Assembly (NCBI GenBank): GCA_012934845.2
Contig: WNNJ02002382.1
Coordinates: 1-64,000 of the forward strand
From: Pomphorhynchus laevis
Lineage: Eukaryota; Acanthocephala; Palaeacanthocephala; Echinorhynchida; Pomphorhynchidae
Reading direction: 5' to 3'
DNA length: 64,000 nucleotides
Positions 55,995 to 64,000 of the stretch are shown piece after piece. The notes beneath the pieces are model-generated. The model saw only the letters and a list, made by a program, of their open reading frames with translations. It did no database searches and was not told the DNA's origin. How positions within the stretch are numbered: position 1 is the first letter of the stretch; each line of letters begins with the position of its first letter. The position numbers and the translations under genes were made by a program.

Positions 55995-58900
55995 CACGTT
56001 GTTATTTCAATCTTCTTTTGTCTTCACGGCATCAACCCAGTGTGATCTGAGCCCTCCAGCCAATCACACACGCCGCTCTCCGACTGAATCACCCGGGATC
56101 TTTATCCCCCGAAGAATCCAATCGAGGCGGACTATGCTCGGTAATTGCGAGATGAAAAGCTTCATAAACCTTAGTATTTGCTCAGGGGGACGTCCTCTCG
56201 AACAGAAGACTAATCCCGAGATAGCCCAAATACCCCAGAGACACAATTTGCTTTTCTCATTCAACGAAAGATGCTGAGCCCGTTTCAGGGCCCACCTAGC
56301 TTTCTTCAGGATACGTTTAAGTCTATCAATATTAGCATTCTCTGACCACATCACCGTAACTGCGAACCTCATATATTTTACTCGATTTGTGAAGGATGGG
56401 AGTGGTTGATTTGCAAACATGGAGGATAGAGCTGAGAGTGCTAGTCTCTTCAATTTTTTCTTGGTGGCAGGAAGCCATGAAAGTCGACCACCTGCGATTT
56501 TGAGGAGTTTAAAATAAGATTGAGCATGATTAAGTGGTCTTTTAATCGTAAAAGGAAACAACTGATGTCCGAGACTACATCTTTGCAACTTCGTCCAGAG
56601 AACAGGGCTGTGGTGTCATCAGCGCACACCACTAGACGTTGATCATGTTTAAATATCTTTATTTTGCTGCCTATCGTTCGATATAGGCAGCAAGATATAA
56701 GATAGTAGAAAGTGGGGAGCCTTGAGGTACACTCATAATAGGGTAGATATGATGTGCAAAAAGATCGTCTTCATAGTCAGACCGCTTGGTGTACATCAGT
56801 ATCTACACCATGTTAACAATTCCCGCAGGCAACTCGAGGAACCAGAGAGAAGAGATAACGAAGGGAATGGAGATGCGGCCAAATGCATGAGAAAAATCAA
56901 GGAAAACAGCCACAGCAAGTTTATAAATGTTATCCCGACAAAACTGATGGATTTCACCAATTGCTAAATGGACCGAGCGTCTTTTGACAAACCTATGAAA
57001 ACTTGGTAAGATTAAATTATGCCTAATTAAATGATCGCGGATTTTACGCGCAAGCACTTTTTCGTAGATGGAGATGTGGGAGTTCTGAATCGAAATTGGG
57101 CGCAGGTTTTTAGGACATGAGACCGGATTACGTTCCCTGCTCAGCTAGAACCTATATCTAGAGCTTCAGTGTTCATTCGAGAGGGCCTGTCTATTGAGAA
57201 GGTGAAGCATTTTAGCCAGGACATTGATATCGGCTACATCGGATGGTGAGGCTAAAAGCATTGTGACGGCCACTTATCTTCTTTTATCTGCTGTCAAGAG
57301 CTGACAGACCCGAGAAGATAGTGGAGCGACAGATTTGGAGGTGTCCAGAAGTGGACCCCAAGTGTTATGGATATCTGTGACAGATAAGTGCCTTCTCCTG
57401 AAGCCACCCCAAGACGGGATTGGTTGGGGAGATTGTGGGGCAACATAGTTATGTAAGGATAGTGACTATTCAAAAATTCTGTCAAGACCAATGCTCCCAA
57501 TTTCCCCCACAGCCTTATCCTTTTAGTAGACAAACTTCTCTTTCTTGAATATCTTCAAAAAAGAAGACTGAGAAGGTTTAAGGTGAACAAGGCTCACTAT
57601 ATCTCTGTTCAGCTGGAACCTATATCTAGAGCTCCAGTATTCATTCGAGAGGGCCTGTCTATTGAGAAGGTGAAGCATTTTAGCCGGGACCTTGAGTTTT
57701 CTTGGAGTGGGATTGTAAATACGACCTTTATAGGCAGTCGCAAGCTACGCGGTAGCTTGCGATGGAGGTATGAATTAAATTCGGTCTTACTATCATTGCC
57801 AATTATGGGGAAGAGTTGGATAGCTGTCTGAAAGAAAGCCACTCTGATGGGATCAAATTGAAACATCCTTCTAAGCAACGTATCTTCCTCTATCCGCCAA
57901 CAAATTAGGTCATGAGAGGTGGAATGTTGTTGGCGCGACTGCTCAGTACAGATTGGTTTCAACAACCACATCTAATGAAACAGTAATATGTCGAGAAGAG
58001 AATTAGTTGTTGAGCAATGAAAGGTGGAAAACGGTGGTTTGTGAATATGATAGTCGTTCCTGGCTATGCAGAATGCTGCATTAATTCAACGACTAGTTCT
58101 GTCGTTTAAATCACCAAGTAACATGTCATAATCACTACTTAAAATACGATGCAAGAGGTCACGGTTCTTGTGAATGTCCCTTGGACGGATGTAGATATTG
58201 GCTATACTGAAGCGTTTACCGTTTTTACAGAGTGATATCGCTAAACAAGACAGGGTTGGACAAGAGTAGTTTAACAAAAGGGAAGATCTTAAGGAGCATT
58301 AAACTAGGATTAAAAGATCTTGAGAAGAAGATGAGTGAGGGGGCTATGTACGAAGTAAAGTGGGTGTAGATGTACTTTTGGATAAATCGAGTAATGTCCT
58401 GCGGAGCCGGATAGACCGCGTCTCCTGAAGGACTATAACATCTGCATCTCTATCAGATAAAAAGCAAAGGACAGAAGCACCTCCCGAATTCCACTGAAGG
58501 ATATTCTGTGAAAATGGCTCTTAATTGCTTTGCATTGTATTAATTTAACTGCAGTGAGGTGCCTCCTCCTAGTCCGAAACAGGAGTAAGAAGGTTTCCCT
58601 TTATACCTCTAGCCTGACTAGGATGAGGTACTTACTAACCAGGCAAATATTCATCTTCCATATTAGATCCCGGATTGACCACAGTTCAGTTGTTCCGGTC
58701 TCTCTTAGCTAGTTTTAAAGCTGCGACTGTTTGAAATGTACCATTCCTCTTGCTTGAGTGTTTCCTCTTGTTATTAGTCTCTGTTTAGGTAGGTTTAAAT
58801 TTTGTAAGAGATTGCTCAATGATTCACTAATCATACCTTCAACTTGAGACATAGCTGATTTGATTCTGCAGTCAATGTAGTATTTCATATCTTTGTCGTC

Positions 58901-59225
58901 GGACTTGGTGTCAGAATTAGTTTCAATTATCGTCTGTTTGGAAGCTTGAGCAAACGTTAAGTCGTTGCCTGTATTTACCTTGTGCCTCGATTGGTATTTT
59001 TTGAATGCCATGCATTTGCGGGATCACGCTCGGTTGTCCTTACTAGAGCACTTTGCTCTGAGCAGACATTTTTCGTGATTGTCAGTGGACCAGCATATTC
59101 CATAAGTTTGTGGGCTCATTCAGTTGCTGGTCCAGTGCCCCCATTGATTGCAGGTGTTGCAGTGGGGTAAGTCAATGACTCTATCTCCATTAATGTAAAA
59201 GTCAAATTTTATCCCAAAAATTTGT
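55995..59225 (-). mobile_element. Decayed LINE copy B (same family)
   Basis: It lies head-to-tail with copy A. ORF2 C-terminus 56,064-56,588, YADD changed to CADD (56,620), motif A region 56,803-57,057, linker 57,294-57,971, endonuclease 58,086-58,500, ORF1 58,715-59,175 with a knuckle reading CNTCNQWGHWTSN. An ~85 bp piece of the linker (57,604-57,690) is duplicated at 57,139-57,225, replacing the normal sequence there. It is truncated in ORF1 at about 59,225. Several stops and frameshifts; dead. Confidence 0.85.
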
Positions 59226-59259
59226 TAAACTTTGAATGCGAAAGCCGCAACGTCGCCGC

Positions 59260-60611
59260 TTTGTTAAGCTGATATGCTCATCCAAAGAGCATATCAGCTT
59301 TATGAAGAGTGGAGCGAGTGTTGAATAGACTAAGACGAAAAGTATGCTCAGTAGCGAGATCGACTAGCGAACAAGACAAGGGGGAGAGATGGGACGCCAT
59401 CGGATTTTTGGCCTTGTATGTACAACGTGAAAATTTCCGTTGATTTGATGTATAGATAAGGACGACTCGCCTTTTTTCACGTCAATGTTTCTCAATGCGA
59501 GCTAAATTGAGCTGGGCAATATCAGAACGGAAGCGGTCAGAAAAGATACGAAAAGTAGACGAAGTGGTAAGAAGTTTAAAACGTTTGGAGAGTCCAAAGG
59601 ATGCGTGTGAACTATGTCGGAAAACGATTTTTAGGAGTGGATGACAACGACATTGAGGAGAAGCAGATTCGAGAAACTTTAAGTTAGATATGATAATGCA
59701 TCAATCGCGCGAAGGAAAACGATTACGTGGAAGTGGTGAACGGATATACCTGGTAGGAGTAGAGGCAGAAGAGCAGATAAACGTGGGAATGATAGAGGTG
59801 CTAAGTGAAGATTTAAGATAGTTTGGAGCATGTGTAACAGGATTGGAGTGTTGAATTGGTTGATCGGAGATGTTACTGGAGATGATTTTGACGGAAGGAT
59901 CTAAATTATTGAGAGGTGATACGGTTGGGGCATGTGTGACAGGTGTGGATTGTTGAATTGGTTCAACGGAGATGTTACTGGAGATGAGTTTGACGGAAGG
60001 ATGTTAATTATTGAGAAGTGATACGGTGGAGGTAGAGTAAGAAGTTTGTAAAGAAAATAAGGAGGTATTATATGTATTTAGATGTGCAGAAGAATAAGAA
60101 AAATGAGGTACGAGATGAAGGCCTTTACTATTTGCATTGTTAGGAAGATGAAGATTAAGGGAAGTTTATCCGTAGTTAAATGAGGAGTGTGTGTGAGGGA
60201 AGTTTTAAGAACGGGATTCATAGATGGCGAAAGAGTTAGTAAGCATACGGATGACGACGATAGCTTGGAAGATATTTTATCGTTTGTTGATGGTCCATGT
60301 ATAACAGCGGCATGAATCGACTGAGAGACATCATTAAATTCATTTTTCGAGCACAACTCTGTTTCGTTAGCTTCCAGAACGTCTTTACCGTTTGAGCGGT
60401 CAAGCTTCATAACCTTACCTACAAGGGCAGCACAACAGAAGCCGCAGAGGAAATTCTGTCCTGAAACATTGTCCTCGTCGGTGAAAGGAATGGCAACGTG
60501 AGTCCAAAAATTGCTGTCCTTGTTGTCGCATCCAATTTGCTTTTCGATATAAGTTTCCTTGACGGACTTGAGTTGCTAGCCGACATTTTTAATTAGCTTT
60601 CTCTTTGCCAT
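59260..60611 (-). mobile_element. CR1/L2-like LINE ORF1 fragment (copy P)
   Basis: Reading the minus strand from ATG at 60,611: MAKRKLIKNVG, a stop, then an open stretch with a PHD-like zinc motif (GCDNKDSNFWTH then NFLCGFCCAAL). Downstream, 59,400-59,560 resembles 62,458-62,600 of copy Q (the region encoding RSISPMCLL and the EIAQLSSARIEKR helix). The left edge has a perfect 14 bp-arm hairpin (aagctgatatgctc, 59,267-59,301). Only ORF1 is present; no RT follows. Confidence 0.65.
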
Positions 60612-60659
60612 AATAAGATGTCAATGAAAATTGAAAATGCGTTTTCATTGTTGTTAAAA

Positions 60660-61540
60660 CTCGTTGTATGATATTATATAAACTTAAGGGATTTTAGAAT
60701 TGCCATGAACAAACGTCTATTTACATGATTCACTACCTCAAGCGGTAGGCTATTCCAAGCAGGTACAACTCGTACAGCAAAATTCACGTGGCGTTTTTCA
60801 TACATTTTCTTCGTCTTAGCATGAATGGATGTCCACGTAATCTTGATTCTTCGCGAGTTCGGAATAGGCACCGTATCGGATCACCATCATTATGCATCAC
60901 ACGCCAAATTGTCTTGAAGTCGTTTAGTGCCTGAGTGAGGATAATGGTCGCATTTAAAGACGACTTAATCGCTCTTCATAGGTTAGATTATAGAGGGCCA
61001 AAATCAGCTTAGACGAACGTCTCAATACATGTTCAATTCGTAGCTCTTCCCTTCTACCAACGGGATAAGATACTGTCGAGTAATAATTTAAGACAGATGA
61101 ACATAAAGTATTGAACAATACACGAAATGTGTCAATCTTCAGTTTACTAAAGCTCCTATGGATCATCCCAGAAATTCGGGTAGCTTTAGCTCATATATAC
61201 TCGGTATTTTTCTTAGTACTAAGATTATCAGACACCGCAACTCCCAAATCGCGATATTCTCTAACGAGTAGAATGATTTGTGAGTCAATCAAATATGTAG
61301 TTGACGGAAATTAGTTGCCTATATGCATGTGAGCACATTTTGCTATATTAATAACTAAACAATGTTCAACTGACCAAGCAGCTAATGTATTTAAATCAGA
61401 CTGTAGGATGTTCCTGTTGCTATTACTAACTATACGACGATATATCTTGAGGTCGTCATCACACATTAAGGTTTTTTTGATCGCATTAAAGACGGAAGCT
61501 CGTTGGCATACAAGTTGAACAAGACGAATCATTAATATTG
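60660..61540 (-). mobile_element. CR1/Jockey-like LINE RT, 3' part, decayed
   Basis: Minus-strand pieces: the RT motif C region (CDDDLKIYRRI, with the catalytic YADD replaced) and ILQSDLNTLAAWS then AKCAHMHIGN (61,311-61,532); HRSFSKLKIDTFRVLFNTLC then LNYYSTVSYP (60,954-61,166); and the C-terminal FAVRVVPAWNSLPLEVV (60,674-60,780). The layout fits the end of a CR1-group ORF2. Three or more frame breaks. Confidence 0.75.
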
Positions 61541-62010
61541 AATTAATGATTCGTTGAGATATGTCTGTAATTCATTTAATTGTTTATGATCCCACTATTA
61601 ACTAGCTATTTGCACAACTAGTGAAATTGTACCAAAACTAATTAACTTTGTTCGGCCGTTTCGTAGAAATACACAATCTACAAATTGTAATTTAAGTAAT
61701 GACAAGCTGAATTAAAATATTTGTAATAAAAATATATAATCAACAAAATATAGAAATTTTATTACAAATTTCTCTTAAATTTAGTGTCACCAGTAATCGT
61801 TGTAAAAACAGCTACGAAAGTTATAACAGTAGTCTGTACGATAGTTATTTGTAAATCCAATAGCATACATTTACAATTCTGGATGTTAGTACGATTGTCA
61901 TAATAGCTCAGCAATTAAAACGACTAGATGTGCCTTTTTTGTTAAAGACATAAAATTGCAATAAAATAAAATGCAACAAAATTAATTAAAAATAATTCAA
62001 TTCTAAATTG
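61541..62010. other. AT-rich gap between LINE pieces
   Basis: No feature recognised; it contains aataaa-rich low complexity sequence and a short hairpin of attgtttaaaaaaacaat at 62,050. Confidence 0.4.
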
Positions 62011-62011
62011 A

Positions 62012-63443
62012 TTAATAAACAAAATATAATAAACAATAAAGAAAAATTTTATTGTTTAAAAAAACAATAAAGGTGAGCGGGTTAGAAGAACAACAAGTGA
62101 GCAGTTCAAAAGAGCAAGGACTGAAAGGGAAAGTGATTTTGCGAAGAGACGCGGGCTGACGGGTGAATGCGACAATGCCGTCATGATTAGAGAATTTAGA
62201 AGGGGATGAGCTAAGGGGCCGAGCGGATTCGACTAGTGAGCAACCGGCAAAGAGCAAACGGCGGATGGAGAGGTCGTCATAATCGGAGTGCCAGGATTCG
62301 GTGAGGCAGAAGAGATCGATGTATTGCTTAGTGAATAAGTTGAGGATGAGATCGGATTTATTGAGAATAGATCTAGTGTTGAGGAGGCCGATGCGGAAAT
62401 CGTGTGTAGTGGTGGTGGGGGCTAGTGGAGAAGACACATAGGGGAGATGGAGCGCAATCGAATTTTTGGGTGGGTGCGGACAACTTGAAAATTTTCGTTG
62501 ATGTTTCGGATGGAGAGAGATGTTTCGCCGTTTTCCTCGCGACGGCGTTTTTCAATGCGAGCAGATGAGAGTTGAGCGATTTCGGAGGGGGTGCGATCGG
62601 GGAAAATGCGAGTGGCTGAAGAGGACATGAGTTTGAATCGTTAAGAGAGGACAGAAGACGCGTGAGAGCAATGCTTGAAAACAGTTTTAAGGAGAGGGGG
62701 CTGGGAAGGATTAGATTGAGAAGATTTATTTAGGCGGATGAATGCGACAGGAAAGATGTTGTGGAAAAAGGATGGGTTATCCGCAGGAACAAGAGACGAG
62801 AGAATGGATCTGAATGCGGAAACATCGTGGTCGAGACGTGCTTGTGGAGATAAAGAGGTGGAAGGAGTGATATTAGTGACGATGACGCAACGCGCGCGAG
62901 AAGGAAAGCGTTTCCGTAAAGGAGGACGAGTAACGTGAGTTGGTGAGATCACGATAGGAGAGCTGGGATTTGAGGATATCAAGGGAGTAGGTTTGACAGC
63001 GGAAGAAAAAGAGGATTTGGATAATAGAGAGGATGCTGAGCGATGTGAGGAAAGGTTATGAGTGGAAGGATTGTGGAGGTTAGTGGAGGTGATTTTGATT
63101 GAGCGATGTAAGTTATTGAGAAACGAGACAGAAGCGAAGATACGGGGGTGTCGGAAAGTGAAGACATTGGATTAGAAGTGCATCTGATGACAGGATCAGT
63201 GGGTTGACAAAAAATATCAGAAATGACTGGGGTGGTTTGAGTAGACACGTTGGAGGTTGATATGTTCTTATGGGAGAGGTCGCGTATGAGTTTGTTGGCA
63301 CAAAAGCCGCATATGAAGTCTTCTTTAGACTTACTGCTGTTGCATGCGATTGTAGTCCAGATGCTGCAGTCGTGTGTCGAGCATTGTACTTTTAGTTGAG
63401 CACAGTTGGTGTCGGTAGTAGCTGTCTTCTTTCGTTCTCCCAT
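62012..63443 (-). mobile_element. CR1/L2-like LINE: ORF1 and start of ORF2 (copy Q)
   Basis: ORF1 begins at 63,443 (MGERKKTATTDTN) with a PHD-like zinc motif: VQCSTHDCSIWT and DFICGFCANKL. Further pieces are 62,641-62,982 (KRFPSRARCVIVTNI, an RRM-like segment) and 62,422-62,628 (SEIAQLSSARIEKRRREENG, then SLSIRNINENFQVV). They are in different frames, so ORF1 has about two frameshifts. ORF2 starts near 62,437 with the endonuclease: FRIGLLNTRSILNKSDLI, then YIDLFCLTESWHSDY (catalytic Glu present). The element is cut off at about 62,020 inside the endonuclease. PHD-ORF1 plus this endonuclease start are typical of CR1/L2-group LINEs. Confidence 0.8.
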
Positions 63444-63689
63444 CGACGTCCTTGTGCGTTAAAACTGTTAAATTTGCTGGATTGATCTGAAATTGGATTG
63501 ATTGTATGTCTATTAGTTATCAAACTTTTTTTAAGGTTTATGTTTTATCTGTCACGAATCTTGCAAGCTTTTATTACACGCATTTGAGTGTCCCGTCTTA
63601 TCTCAGAAATTGTTAAAAGACAGACGAACTTATCATTTGTATTATATCTTAAAATACCTGACGTTTGAGAACTCATCTTGCGGACGAAA

Positions 63690-64000
63690 GTTTAAATGTT
63701 TAATAATAATAATACAATAATTTATTTAACGTGGCAAATGCGTGCCAAATGCACGCTTACATGACCACAAACAAACAAAAAAAAGAACATCAAAGGTCAC
63801 AGGTAATTAGTTAATTGTTGAAATAAAATTGGATTTGGCGTTTGAAGTACGGCATAGATGTTGATTGGCGGATATGAATAGGCAGTTGATTCCACGATAG
63901 AGGAGCAGCCACAATGAAGGAGCGGAGTCCAAAGGAGGTAGAGTAGTTTGGGACATGTAAAAGAAGGGAATTACGGGAACGCAGAGCACAATACACAGTA
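63690..64000 (-). mobile_element. 3' end of a CR1/L2-like LINE, running off the window
   Basis: The minus-strand frame 63,811-63,996 gives LLLHVPNYSTSFGLRSFIVA and APLSWNQLPIHIRQS, a close relative of the fragment at 4,390-4,935. After the stop come catgtaagcgtgc, a GC hairpin, and an (att)n-type tail (63,700-63,720). It may be the same family as copy Q but the two are not continuous. Confidence 0.8.

Noticed and set aside
59267-59301. Intrinsic terminator-like hairpin
   Set aside because: Strong 14 bp-arm hairpin, but the context is a eukaryotic LINE fragment; no reason to call a terminator.

Overview
The window is eukaryotic nuclear DNA, most likely from an insect and possibly a hymenopteran. 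It is very AT-rich, its genes have short GT-AG introns (49, 50 and 55 nt seen), and much of it is retroelements. Species is inferred, not shown.

Layout. (1) 1-35,920 is a head-to-tail segmental array of a ~13.55 kb unit: unit 1 (1-13,541) and unit 2 (13,542-27,090) differ at only about a dozen sites seen by eye; unit 3 (27,091-35,920) keeps the first ~2 kb and is split by two young non-LTR retrotransposons (LINEs). Every unit boundary lies in a short tandem array of a ~358 bp repeat. The unit carries exons of an unrecognised minus-strand gene, a LINE 3' end, a foldback element and several small repeats. (2) 35,921-39,250: AT-rich DNA, a foldback, and a broken LINE RT. (3) 39,479-39,934: intact mitochondrial-type thioredoxin. 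(4) 41,012-43,800: three head-to-tail pieces of a Penelope-like RT element. (5) 44,890-45,250: an inverted copy of the 358 bp repeat. (6) 46,053-52,618: two host genes on the minus strand, a 67-aa two-exon protein and a seven-exon OCIA-domain protein (OCIAD1/asrij family). The third intron of the OCIA gene holds a 258 bp satellite array. (7) 52,714-64,000: a stack of minus-strand LINE remains from two or three families.

Most interesting signal. Four unrelated repeats (358 bp repeat; 258 bp satellite; single-copy repeats at 5.3 kb and 10.5 kb) contain all three strands of a hammerhead ribozyme core (CUGANGA, GAAA, and GUC or GUA cleavage triplet) with pairing segments for helices I, II and III that change sequence between families but still pair. 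The 5'-to-3' strand order is GAAA, CUGANGA, UH, which is the opposite circular order from ordinary hammerheads. The CUGANGA strand sits in the terminal loop of an extended helix III, so the fold must be a double pseudoknot, a reciprocal dimer, or (in tandem copies only) a canonical hammerhead built across units. The 3' region of the Penelope-like copies has the same circular order. This suggests a family of strand-swapped hammerheads carried by Penelope-like elements and non-autonomous, retrozyme-like tandem repeats. It is a fold read by eye and is untested.
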